This document shows, piece after piece, positions 1-5,978 of a DNA stretch of 6,126 nucleotides. The stretch lies in NCBI GenBank assembly GCA_965651535.1, contig CBFGSX010000085.1, forward strand, positions 1 to 6,126. The letters run 5' to 3'. A program made the position numbers and the translations under genes. This DNA comes from JAQGJA01 sp965651535 (lineage in GTDB: Bacteria; Pseudomonadota; Alphaproteobacteria; Micavibrionales; SZUA-601). The notes below the pieces were generated by a model. The model saw only the letters and a list, made by a program, of their open reading frames with translations. It was not told the origin of the DNA and searched no databases. The first letter of the stretch is position 1. The number at the start of each line of letters is the position of its first letter.

Positions 1-54
1 GATCGTTCCGATGTTGACGTGTGGCTTGTTCCGTACAAATGTTCCGCGTGCCAT
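1..54 (-). CDS. tuf: Elongation factor Tu, N-terminal fragment (runs off left edge)
   Basis: Only the first 18 codons are in the window; they read MARGTFVRNKPHVNIGTI. The KPHVNIGTI block is the hallmark start of EF-Tu, just before the GHVDHGKT P-loop, which would lie beyond the edge. EF-Tu is the cytosolic GTPase that delivers aminoacyl-tRNA to the ribosomal A site. The start is supported by AAGGAG at 62-67, seven bases upstream of the ATG. It lies 37 nt downstream of fusA on the same strand, the standard last position of the str operon. The first nine residues (ARGTFVRNK) differ from the common AKEKFERTK type. The identification is secure from the conserved block and the context, although most of the protein is not visible. 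Confidence 0.93.
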   Translation of the reverse strand, partial: MARGTFVRNKPHVNIGTI

Positions 55-91
55 AGTGTTTCTCCTTCAATCTTTCTCTTCGTGTTTCTCG

Positions 92-2197
92 TTAACCGGC
101 CAGCTTGGCTTTCACTTCATCAGCGATTGCCTGCGGGACGGGGTCATAGTGGTCGAATTGCATCGTGAACTGGGCGCGGCCCTGGCTCATCGAGCGCAAC
201 GTATTCACATAGCCGAACATATTCGCGAGCGGCACCATCGCGTTGACGACGCGCGCATTACCCCGTTGGTCCATGCCCTGGATCATGCCGCGGCGCGAGT
301 TCAGATCGCCGATGATGTCGCCCATATATTCCTCGGCGGTCACGACTTCGACTTTCATCACCGGCTCGAGCAGAACCGGTTTGCATTTCACAATTCCTTC
401 ACGGAAAGCAGCGCGAGCCGCAATCTCGAACGCCAGCGCGCTGGAGTCGACATCGTGATAGTTCCCGTCCGTCAGCGTGGCCTTGAAGTCGATCATCGGG
501 AAGCCTGCAACAACGCCCGTTTCCTTGGCGCTTTCCAGACCTTTGACGACGCCCGGAATGTATTCCTTGGGAACGGCACCACCGACGATCTTGCTTTCGA
601 ACTCGTAACCTTTTCCGGTTTCCTGCGGCTCGAACGTGATCTTGACGCGCGCGAACTGACCGGAACCGCCGGATTGCTTCTTGTGCGTGTAATCAATGTC
701 GCCGGCTTGCGTGATCGTCTCACGATACGCCACTTGCGGCGCGCCGATATTGGCCTCGACTTTGAATTCGCGCTTCATGCGGTCGACGATGATCTCGAGG
801 TGAAGCTCACCCATACCCGCCAGAATGGTCTGACCGGATTCATGGTCGACCGAAACGCGCAAGGTGGGATCTTCGCCCGCCAGACGTTGCAGGGCCGTGG
901 ACATTTTCTCTTGGTCGGCCTTGGTTTTCGGCTCGACCGCGATTTCGATGACCGGAGCCGGGAAATCCATCTTCTCGAGGATGATCGGGCTCTTCGGATC
1001 GGCCAGCGTGTCGCCCGTGCGCGTATCTTTCAGACCGACCACGGCGATAATATCACCGGCGGAGGCTTCTTTGATCTCTTCACGCGTGTTGGCGTGCATC
1101 AAAAGCATACGGCCGATGCGCTCATCCTTGTCGCGGGTTGTGTTGATCAGGCGGTCGCCCGAGTTCAAGCGGCCCGAATAGACGCGCACAAACGTCAGCG
1201 TGCCGACAAACGGGTCGTTCATGATCTTGAAGGCCAGAGCCGAAAGCGGCTCATCCGCGCCGATCTTGCGCTCGTCCGGTTGTTCCGGGTCTTTGTAGGA
1301 AACGCCTTTGACCGTGACGCGATCCACCGGAGCCGGCAAATAGTCGATCACGGCGTCCAGCATCGGCTGCACACCCTTGTTCTTGAAGGCCGAGCCACAC
1401 AGAACCGGATAGAAAGCACCCGTACGCACAGCAGCGCGGATACATTTCTTGATCGTTTCGTTGGAAATTTCCTTGCCTTCGAGATAATCGTTCATCGCGG
1501 CATCGTCCATCTCGACGGCTGCCTCGATCATCTGCGCACGGTATTGCTCGGCTTTTTCCTTCATGTCGGCCGGAATTTCAACAATGTCGAACTTCGCGCC
1601 CAGCTCTTCGTTTTGCCAGATAACCGCCTTCATCGCGACAAGGTCGACAACACCGGCGAAATCCGCTTCCGAACCGATCGGCAGTTGCAGCGGAACGGGT
1701 TTCACGCCCAGACGGTCGACAATCGAGTCGACGCAGGCATAAAAATCGGCGCCGATCTTGTCCATCTTGTTGACGAACACAACGCGCGGCACTTTATATT
1801 TGTCGCCTTGGCGCCAGACGGTTTCGGTCTGGGGCTCGACACCCTGGTTGCCGTCAAGGACGCACACAGCACCATCCAGAACACGCAAGGAGCGCTCGAC
1901 CTCGATGGTGAAATCGACGTGACCCGGGGTATCGATGATGTTGATACGATAAGTCTCGCCGTCCTCGGGACCCTTCCAGAAACAGGTCGTGGCCGCCGAT
2001 GTGATCGTGATCCCGCGCTCTTGCTCTTGCTCCATCCAGTCCATCGTGGCGGCGCCGTCATGGACTTCGCCGATCTTGTGCGATTTACCGGTGTAATACA
2101 GGATACGTTCCGTGGTCGTCGTTTTACCGGCATCAATGTGGGCCATGATGCCGATATTGCGGTAACGCTGGAGGGGGATATCGTTCGTGGTGGACAT
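92..2197 (-). CDS. fusA: Elongation factor G (translocase GTPase)
   Basis: This is a complete 701-residue EF-G, the usual length. It is the cytosolic GTPase that drives tRNA-mRNA translocation and, with RRF, splits ribosomes. The motifs are all present: P-loop AHIDAGKT at 19-26, switch I ending in RGITI at 61-65, DTPGH at 89-93 (His93 is the catalytic-loop His), NKMD at 143-146 and GSA at 268-270. The domain IV tip has YHDVDSS with His581, equivalent to His583 in E. coli. The C-terminal block GYVNTLRSMSQGRA is canonical. The start at 2197 has GGAGA at 2205-2209, seven bases away. It follows rpsG by 14 nt and precedes tuf by 37 nt. No TTA, CTA or TCA codon occurs in frame, consistent with the codon bias of a highly expressed gene. 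Confidence 0.99.
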   Translation of the reverse strand: MSTTNDIPLQRYRNIGIMAHIDAGKTTTTERILYYTGKSHKIGEVHDGAATMDWMEQEQERGITITSAATTCFWKGPEDGETYRINIIDTPGHVDFTIEVERSLRVLDGAVCVLDGNQGVEPQTETVWRQGDKYKVPRVVFVNKMDKIGADFYACVDSIVDRLGVKPVPLQLPIGSEADFAGVVDLVAMKAVIWQNEELGAKFDIVEIPADMKEKAEQYRAQMIEAAVEMDDAAMNDYLEGKEISNETIKKCIRAAVRTGAFYPVLCGSAFKNKGVQPMLDAVIDYLPAPVDRVTVKGVSYKDPEQPDERKIGADEPLSALAFKIMNDPFVGTLTFVRVYSGRLNSGDRLINTTRDKDERIGRMLLMHANTREEIKEASAGDIIAVVGLKDTRTGDTLADPKSPIILEKMDFPAPVIEIAVEPKTKADQEKMSTALQRLAGEDPTLRVSVDHESGQTILAGMGELHLEIIVDRMKREFKVEANIGAPQVAYRETITQAGDIDYTHKKQSGGSGQFARVKITFEPQETGKGYEFESKIVGGAVPKEYIPGVVKGLESAKETGVVAGFPMIDFKATLTDGNYHDVDSSALAFEIAARAAFREGIVKCKPVLLEPVMKVEVVTAEEYMGDIIGDLNSRRGMIQGMDQRGNARVVNAMVPLANMFGYVNTLRSMSQGRAQFTMQFDHYDPVPQAIADEVKAKLAG

Positions 2198-2211
2198 TCT
2201 CTTCTCTCCGA

Positions 2212-2682
2212 TTACCAGCGGTAATGCGCGAAAGCCTTGTTGGCTTCGGCCATTTTGTGGGTTTCGTCACGCTTCTTCATGGCGGCACCGCGCTGGTTCA
2301 GCGCGTCGTTCATCTCGCCGGACAGGCGCTCGGCCATGGTTTTTTCACCGCGCTTGCGAGCAGCAGCAATCAGCCATTTGATCGAAAGCTGCTGGGCGCG
2401 CGCGCCGCGCACCTCGATGGGAACCTGAAAGGTCGCACCGCCAACGCGGCGGGACTTGACTTCGATAAAGGGTTTGACGTTTTCAACCGCCTCAAGGAAA
2501 GCCTCGAGACCGTTGCGCTTGGACAGGGAAGCCAGACGATCAATCGCATCATAGACAATCGCCTCGGCGACGGCCTTCTTGCCATCCAGCATGATGGCGT
2601 TCACGAATTTGGTCAGCACCACATTGTGGAACTTGGGATCGGGCAGGACTTCTCGCTTCGCTGCAGCATGACGACGTGACAT
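2212..2682 (-). CDS. rpsG: 30S ribosomal protein S7
   Basis: This complete 156-residue protein begins MSRRHAAAKREVLPDPKF, the standard S7 N-terminus. It ends in FAHYRW, the standard C-terminus of this length class. S7 is the primary binder that nucleates the 30S head by contacting the 3' major domain of 16S rRNA, and it lines the mRNA exit channel near the E site. The internal blocks VGGATFQVP and KRGEKTMAERL are as expected. The ATG at 2680-2682 has AGGAG at 2691-2695, eight bases away, and this site overlaps the rpsL stop codon. It is the second gene of the str operon. The 11-nt gap to rpsL is too short to hold the intercistronic S7 autoregulatory structure known from E. coli. Confidence 0.99.
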   Translation of the reverse strand: MSRRHAAAKREVLPDPKFHNVVLTKFVNAIMLDGKKAVAEAIVYDAIDRLASLSKRNGLEAFLEAVENVKPFIEVKSRRVGGATFQVPIEVRGARAQQLSIKWLIAAARKRGEKTMAERLSGEMNDALNQRGAAMKKRDETHKMAEANKAFAHYRW

Positions 2683-2690
2683 TTATATAT

Positions 2691-2695
2691 CTCCT
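2691..2695 (-). promoter_or_regulatory. rpsG ribosome binding site overlapping the rpsL stop codon
   Basis: AGGAG on the minus strand lies eight bases before the rpsG ATG. The rpsL stop TAG occupies 2694-2696, so its last two bases are the first two of this site. A ribosome terminating on rpsL covers the rpsG start, which suggests translational coupling (inference). Confidence 0.8.
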
Positions 2696-3065
2696 ATTTG
2701 CCCTTCTTGGCACCGTAGAGCGAGCGGCTCTGTTTACGATCCTTGACGCCTTGGGTATCCAGAGCGCCGCGAACGATACGATAGCGCATCCCGTTCAAAT
2801 CCTTGACGCGGCCCCCGTGCAGCAGAACCACCGAGTGTTCCTGCAGGTTGTGGCCTTCGCCGCGGATATAGGCCAGCACTTCGTATTTATTGACCAAACG
2901 GACGCGGGCGACTTTACGCAGCGCCGAGTTCGGCTTTTTCGGGGTCACCGTGTAAACGCGCGTGCAGACGCCGCGCTTCTGGGGGTTCCCCTGCAAGGCC
3001 GGAACCTTGTTACGGTTGATGGGCTTGGCGCGACCGGTGCGCATCAGCTGGTTAATGGTAGGCAT
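2694..3065 (-). CDS. rpsL: 30S ribosomal protein S12, with Asn at position 91
   Basis: This complete 123-residue S12 is the decoding-centre protein of the 30S subunit. The family signatures are present: PQKRGVCTRVYT at 28-39, TPKKPNSALRK at 41-51 (Lys43 is the classic streptomycin site, here wild-type), and GEGHNLQEHS at 69-78. The loop GGRVKDL at 84-90 includes Asp89, the residue that RimO methylthiolates in bacteria that have RimO. Directly after it comes NGMRYR (91-96) where the family normally has PGVRYH, so Pro91 is replaced by Asn (codon AAC at 2793-2795). The start at 3065 has only a modest GAGAGA site at 3070-3075, four bases away, preceded by a GGA. This is the first gene of the str operon, and its promoter must lie in 3066-3460. 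Confidence 0.99.
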   Translation of the reverse strand: MPTINQLMRTGRAKPINRNKVPALQGNPQKRGVCTRVYTVTPKKPNSALRKVARVRLVNKYEVLAYIRGEGHNLQEHSVVLLHGGRVKDLNGMRYRIVRGALDTQGVKDRKQSRSLYGAKKGK

Positions 3066-3152
3066 CGTCTCTCTCGATCCGTGGCGTTAAAACTTGTTTT
3101 TGGGGCTGTCTGGCCGCGATTCGGAAAATCCGATCCACTTGAGACACAAAAA

Positions 3153-3185
3153 AAACACAAGCAAAGATATTAAGCGCTTGTGTTT
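3153..3185 (-). terminator. Inverted repeat plus T-run in the rpsL leader (attenuator-like, or operator)
   Basis: The arms AAACACAAGC and GCTTGTGTTT are perfectly complementary over 10 bp around a 13-base loop (3163-3175). Read on the minus strand, the second arm merges into a run of eight T (3148-3155). This is the layout of a rho-independent terminator pointing at rpsL, 83 bases or more before its start. The stem has only four G-C pairs, so it would be weak. No minus-strand gene lies just upstream for it to terminate, so a leader attenuator is one reading. A DNA operator is another, because a candidate -10 box falls inside the loop. Confidence 0.4.
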
Positions 3186-3194
3186 CCGGCACAA
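3167..3194 (-). promoter_or_regulatory. Candidate sigma70-type promoter of the str operon
   Basis: On the minus strand, TTGTGC (3189-3194) is separated by 16 bases from TAATAT (3167-3172). The AT-rich palindrome at 3195-3209 lies immediately upstream, where an UP element would be. Transcription would begin near 3160 and give a leader of about 95 nt. Both boxes are imperfect matches, and the -10 sits in the loop of the inverted repeat, so the call is tentative. A competing candidate is TTGACT at 3304-3309, which has a better -35 but a poor -10 (around 3280-3286). Confidence 0.35.
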
Positions 3195-3209
3195 TTTTGA
3201 ATTTCAAAA
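3195..3209. repeat. 15-bp palindrome TTTTGAA-T-TTCAAAA
   Basis: Two 7-bp arms are perfectly complementary around one central base. It abuts the candidate -35 box of the str promoter. It could be an operator half-site pair or an AT-rich UP-like element. The pattern is certain from the sequence; the role is inferred from position only. Confidence 0.4.
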
Positions 3210-3258
3210 CTGTAGAACCGGGTCGCGTCTAAGTAGTAAAACCGCTTACGGCCAACCC

Positions 3259-3274
3259 CATCCCTTGCGGGATG
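3259..3274 (-). other. Small hairpin with GCAA tetraloop upstream of the str promoter
   Basis: On the minus strand CATCCC-GCAA-GGGATG forms a 6-bp stem closed by a GNRA-type loop. If transcription starts from the TTGACT candidate at 3304-3309, this would be at the very 5' end of the leader RNA. No T-run follows. Function unknown. Confidence 0.3.
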
Positions 3275-3423
3275 CGCGGAAACTAACAAAATTACGGAGT
3301 CGGAGTCAAGGAAAGAAATGCCCTTTCGCTCTTTTTTAAAAATCCCGACTTCCCAAGGGGGTTAACGGGAGGGTCTTGAAGTGGCTTGAGGCCTCATTTT
3401 CCCGTAATTCGGACATAATTCGA

Positions 3424-3452
3424 TTGCGTTAAGTCTTTAAATGATCTAAAAA
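3424..3452 (+). promoter_or_regulatory. Candidate promoter for the 133-residue gene
   Basis: TTGCGT (3424-3429) and TAAAAA (3447-3452) are spaced by 17 bases, with a start expected near 3459 and a leader of about 26 nt before the ATG at 3485. Each box matches the sigma70 consensus at four of six positions. Because the region is AT-rich, chance matches are likely. Confidence 0.3.
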
Positions 3453-3473
3453 ACTAAAAAACCACTATGTTAA

Positions 3474-3477
3474 AGGA
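3474..3477 (+). promoter_or_regulatory. Shine-Dalgarno site that sets the start of the 133-residue gene
   Basis: AGGA, within AAAGGA, lies seven bases before the ATG at 3485. The other in-frame ATG, at 3467, is preceded only by an A-rich stretch with no such site. This favours 3485 as the start. Confidence 0.65.
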
Positions 3478-3484
3478 TGTTTTC

Positions 3485-3886
3485 ATGCCCCAAAAAGAAA
3501 ACCTGATAGATCGGGCCTATGCTCTTCTTTCCCTGAACCCCGGACGCGGTGTCGGCGCCATGAAGGCTTTTGCAGAGCAAAACAGGTTCGACACGGACAT
3601 GGAAGAAACTATCAAGCAAAAAACCCCGGACAAATCATCCCACAGCGCTGAACGGATTTCCTACTCGTTTGACAAAAACGGGAATGAAATTCTTGTATGG
3701 ATAGCCCGGCACCAGAAAACATACTCGGTCGAGATGTTCGATTTCGTCAATGCAAAGAAACTTATAGCCTCGCATGACAAAGAACCCATCATCCAACCGA
3801 TGGATGAGCACGCCCTTGGGGCGCGCCACCATTTCAAGACATGCCGTCCCGTTGCGGTCGCCAATCTTGAGCCGTCGCGCAGCTAG
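3485..3886 (+). CDS. Hypothetical protein of 133 residues, family not recognised
   Basis: I do not recognise this protein. The start at 3485 is chosen for its well-placed AGGA; an upstream ATG at 3467 would add six residues but has no ribosome site. The N-terminal part (about 5-45) looks helical and ends in a charged linker rich in Lys, Asp and Ser (about 44-57). Residues about 57-95 look like paired beta strands (ERISYSFDKNGNEILVWIAR, then TYSVEMFDF). The C-terminal tail is rich in His, Arg and Pro. There is no signal peptide, membrane segment or obvious catalytic motif. It is divergent from rpsL and lies 86 bases before the M20 peptidase on the same strand, so the two may be cotranscribed. 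Its codon use looks like that of ordinary chromosomal genes. A real but unknown gene is the best call. Confidence 0.65.
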   Translation: MPQKENLIDRAYALLSLNPGRGVGAMKAFAEQNRFDTDMEETIKQKTPDKSSHSAERISYSFDKNGNEILVWIARHQKTYSVEMFDFVNAKKLIASHDKEPIIQPMDEHALGARHHFKTCRPVAVANLEPSRS

Positions 3887-3972
3887 ACTTTATTTCAGCG
3901 GCAAAGCGGTTTCGACAAGATTGACCCAATATGTGGTAAATGAGCCTCTGGGCAAACAGCGCCCGCTGAATT

Positions 3973-5322
3973 ATGCTTGAGGGCATGACCGCCCCGCTTG
4001 ACCGTTACCTTTCCGAACTTTTTGACTGGCTGCGCATTCCGTCGATCAGCGCCGATCCGGCCTATAAAAACGACGTCCAGCGCGCGGCGCAATGGCTTGC
4101 CGATCATTTCAAGACCATCGGCGCCAGCGATGTCACCATCCACCCCACAGCGGGCCATCCGATCGTCACGGCACGCATCGGCAATGATCCAAGCAAAAAA
4201 ACCGTACTGGTTTACGGTCATTACGATGTGCAGCCGCCCGACCCCATTGAACTTTGGACGACACCCGCTTTTGAACCGCAGATTCGCGATGGCAAACTCT
4301 ATGCGCGCGGCGCCTCGGACGACAAGGGTCAGGTTTTCCTGCATCTCAAGGCCGCCGAAGAGATGGGCGTCAATCCGCCGTGCAACATTGTTTTTCTGAT
4401 CGAGGGCGAAGAGGAATGCGGCTCGGATAATCTTGTGCCGTTTATCGAGGCGCATAAGGATTTGCTCAAATGCGACGCCGTGTTGATCTCCGACACCAGC
4501 ATTATCGCCACCGATATCCCGTCTTTGACGGTGGGGTTGCGCGGCTTGGCCTATATCGAAGTGACGCTAACAGGCCCCAACCGCGATTTGCATTCCGGCG
4601 TGTATGGCGGCGCGGTGGAAAACCCCATCCACGCCCTGTCCCGCATGATCGCACAACTGCACGACAAAGACGGCATCATCACCATTCCCGGTTTTTATGA
4701 CCGCGTGCAAAAACACAGCGAGGCCGACCGCAAAGCCATGAACGAAGCGCCATTCGATCTGGAAGCGTATAAAAAAGATCTCGGCATTGCCGAGGTCAAA
4801 GGCGAAGCAGGCTATACCACCATCGAACGCACCGGCATCCGCCCTTGTCTGGATTGCAACGGCATCTGGGGCGGCTATACGGGCGAAGGCGCCAAAACAG
4901 TCCTGCCGTCCAAGGCGCACGCCAAGATTTCCATGCGGCTTGTACCCGATCAGAACCATGACGAAGCCGCCACGCAACTGATCGCGCATCTGGAATCCCT
5001 GACGCCGCCGACCATGAAACTGAGTGTCGAAAAGCTGCATGGCGGCCCGGGCGCGGTCACACGCACCGACAGCGACGCATATAAAGCCGCTCACGAAGCC
5101 TTTAAGAACGCATGGAGCAAAGCCCCGATTCCCACCTATGAGGGCGGCAGCATTCCGATCGTTTCGGATTTCGCGCGCATTTTGGGCGTTGAAGTCGTCT
5201 TGATGGGTTTCGGCCTGAATTCCGATGCGCTGCATTCGCCCAACGAGCATTTCACCGTGGCCCATATTCCCAAAGGGATTGCCACGATCAAGGCGTTTTA
5301 CGACGAGTTTGCCAAAGATTAA
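3973..5322 (+). CDS. M20-family zinc metallopeptidase (CNDP/dipeptidase-like)
   Basis: This complete 449-residue protein is the usual size for M20 dipeptidases related to carnosinase CNDP. These are cytosolic di-zinc enzymes that cleave dipeptides or short acyl-amino acids. Expected residues are all present: His83 and Asp85 (GHYDVQP), bridging Asp116 (ASDDKG), catalytic Glu147 and ligand Glu148 (EGEEECGS), Asp174 (ISDTS) and His421 (DALHSPNE). The lid and dimerisation domain (about 190-300) contains DLHSGVYGG with His207. Arg322 (MRLVPDQ) and EGGSIPI (390-396) match substrate-binding positions of carnosinase CN2. There is no signal peptide. The start is uncertain: the ATG at 3973 has no clear Shine-Dalgarno, and the ATG at 3985 has GAGGG almost touching it. 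An in-frame TGA at 3967 excludes anything longer. No convincing promoter is visible in 3887-3972, so read-through from the upstream gene is likely. The exact substrate cannot be read from sequence. Confidence 0.95.
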   Translation: MLEGMTAPLDRYLSELFDWLRIPSISADPAYKNDVQRAAQWLADHFKTIGASDVTIHPTAGHPIVTARIGNDPSKKTVLVYGHYDVQPPDPIELWTTPAFEPQIRDGKLYARGASDDKGQVFLHLKAAEEMGVNPPCNIVFLIEGEEECGSDNLVPFIEAHKDLLKCDAVLISDTSIIATDIPSLTVGLRGLAYIEVTLTGPNRDLHSGVYGGAVENPIHALSRMIAQLHDKDGIITIPGFYDRVQKHSEADRKAMNEAPFDLEAYKKDLGIAEVKGEAGYTTIERTGIRPCLDCNGIWGGYTGEGAKTVLPSKAHAKISMRLVPDQNHDEAATQLIAHLESLTPPTMKLSVEKLHGGPGAVTRTDSDAYKAAHEAFKNAWSKAPIPTYEGGSIPIVSDFARILGVEVVLMGFGLNSDALHSPNEHFTVAHIPKGIATIKAFYDEFAKD

Positions 5323-5363
5323 GGGCGCTCTTCCGTTTATATCCGAGATAGAGATTTTTTATT
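5323..5363. other. Convergent gene junction without a clear terminator
   Basis: These 41 bases separate the stops of the M20 gene and the facing minus-strand gene. There is a run of six T at 5355-5360 on the plus strand, but only a weak CTCT/AGAG pairing precedes it. I do not see a convincing hairpin on either strand. Confidence 0.5.
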
Positions 5364-5945
5364 TTATTGATATTTCAGGCCTTCGATCTTCCAGCCCGAA
5401 TCGCCCGAATTGACGCATATCGCGCGGCGGTAGACCGGGATCGTTTCGGCCGAACGCGTGAACAGCTCTTCGTTGCGACTGTAATCGGCCTTGGCCAGCC
5501 ACAGGCACGTTTCGACATTATTCCGGGAGAAATAATGCTTGAGCATGATCTGCTCGATCTCCTCCGGCTTCCCTCCCAGTTCATCCACCATCAGCCTGTT
5601 AAAGGCCTTGATGTTCTCGACCGCCTTGGGTAAGTCCTTGATCGGCATCTTCGGCAGATCGTCCATCAAGGGGTGATGCAGCGCATCGACCGTATCCATA
5701 TAAGTCACATGCAGTTCGGCTTGATCGTTTTCCTTTTTGATCGGCGCATAGGAAACATCCGTGATGTTGATCGTATAGAGATAACCTTTGGCAAAATCGG
5801 CGCGGTCGCCCTTCCAAACGCGGTTTTGAAAATCAGGGGTCAGGCAATCGAATGCCGCATCGTGTTGTTTTTCGTTCAACAACCCGTAAAAGCTGACGAT
5901 GGCATCTTCGGGCGTTGCATTGCACGACGAAAATCTGTCTGACAT
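5364..5945 (-). CDS. Hypothetical protein, NTF2-like/DUF4878-like fold, 193 residues
   Basis: The N-terminal pattern TPEDAIVSFYGLLNEKQHDAAFDCLTPDF (residues 11-39, given here as a motif description: Pro-Glu-Asp, a Phe-Tyr helix, then a Leu-Thr-Pro-Asp-Phe turn) resembles small NTF2-like proteins such as DUF4878. The C-terminal SGWKIEGLKYQ looks like their last strand. A mid-protein helical insert (about 95-150) is longer than in the minimal fold. Relatives are often lipoproteins, but here only seven residues precede Cys8 and there is no hydrophobic segment. An in-frame TAA 16 codons upstream, with no other usable start between, excludes a longer N-terminus, so it looks cytosolic. Ribosome site is weak (AGAAG). 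It has its own promoter just upstream and converges on the M20 gene. Biochemical function is unknown; the fold assignment is tentative. Confidence 0.8.
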   Translation of the reverse strand: MSDRFSSCNATPEDAIVSFYGLLNEKQHDAAFDCLTPDFQNRVWKGDRADFAKGYLYTINITDVSYAPIKKENDQAELHVTYMDTVDALHHPLMDDLPKMPIKDLPKAVENIKAFNRLMVDELGGKPEEIEQIMLKHYFSRNNVETCLWLAKADYSRNEELFTRSAETIPVYRRAICVNSGDSGWKIEGLKYQ

Positions 5946-5978
5946 GGCGGTCTTCTTTCTTTGTATTGCAGATATGTC

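Larger units (their letters stand above)
3066..3484. other. Gene-free divergent control region between rpsL and the 133-residue gene
   Basis: About 420 bases contain no supportable gene. The stretch is AT-rich compared with its flanks. It must carry the promoter of the str operon (leftward) and probably that of the gene at 3485 (rightward). It holds several inverted repeats: 3153-3185 (10-bp arms), 3195-3209 (palindrome), 3259-3274 (6-bp stem), 3343-3370 (interrupted stem) and the palindrome TGAGGCCTCA at 3387-3396. There is also a tandem GGAGTC duplication at 3296-3307. I see no tRNA-like or recognised riboswitch fold. Confidence 0.75.

Noticed and set aside
11..2224. A 737-codon open frame on the plus strand covering all of fusA, continued by further open frames over rpsG and rpsL to 3173
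   Set aside because: It is in exact codon register with the genes on the other strand, so it stays open simply because those genes avoid TTA, CTA and TCA codons. The product is Asp, His, Arg and Leu rich with no domain. The overlaps of its starts and stops are chance.
3094..3339. An 81-codon plus-strand open frame in the control region
   Set aside because: No ribosome site, composition typical of noncoding sequence, and it would cross the str promoter region and inverted repeats.
3326..3340. CGCTCTTTTTTAAAA, resembling a boxA antitermination element
   Set aside because: It is on the plus strand, away from rRNA genes and not in the leader of the str operon. The match covers only GCTCTTT.
3387..3396. 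Palindrome TGAGGCCTCA followed by TTTT
   Set aside because: It has no loop for an RNA hairpin, and a 10-bp palindrome alone is weak evidence for an operator.
3467..3484. Upstream ATG at 3467 as start of the 133-residue protein
   Set aside because: It has no Shine-Dalgarno sequence, while the ATG at 3485 has AGGA at ideal spacing.
3921..3942. TTGACC followed by AT-rich sequence as a promoter for the M20 gene
   Set aside because: No acceptable -10 box lies 16-18 bases downstream; TAAATG is only 10 bases away.
4567..5265. A 232-codon minus-strand open frame opposite the M20 peptidase
   Set aside because: It is also in codon register with the sense gene, which has every catalytic residue. It is a codon-bias shadow.
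5673..5942. An 89-codon plus-strand open frame over the NTF2-like gene
   Set aside because: It is antisense to a better-supported gene with a promoter and a longer frame, and shows no ribosome site.
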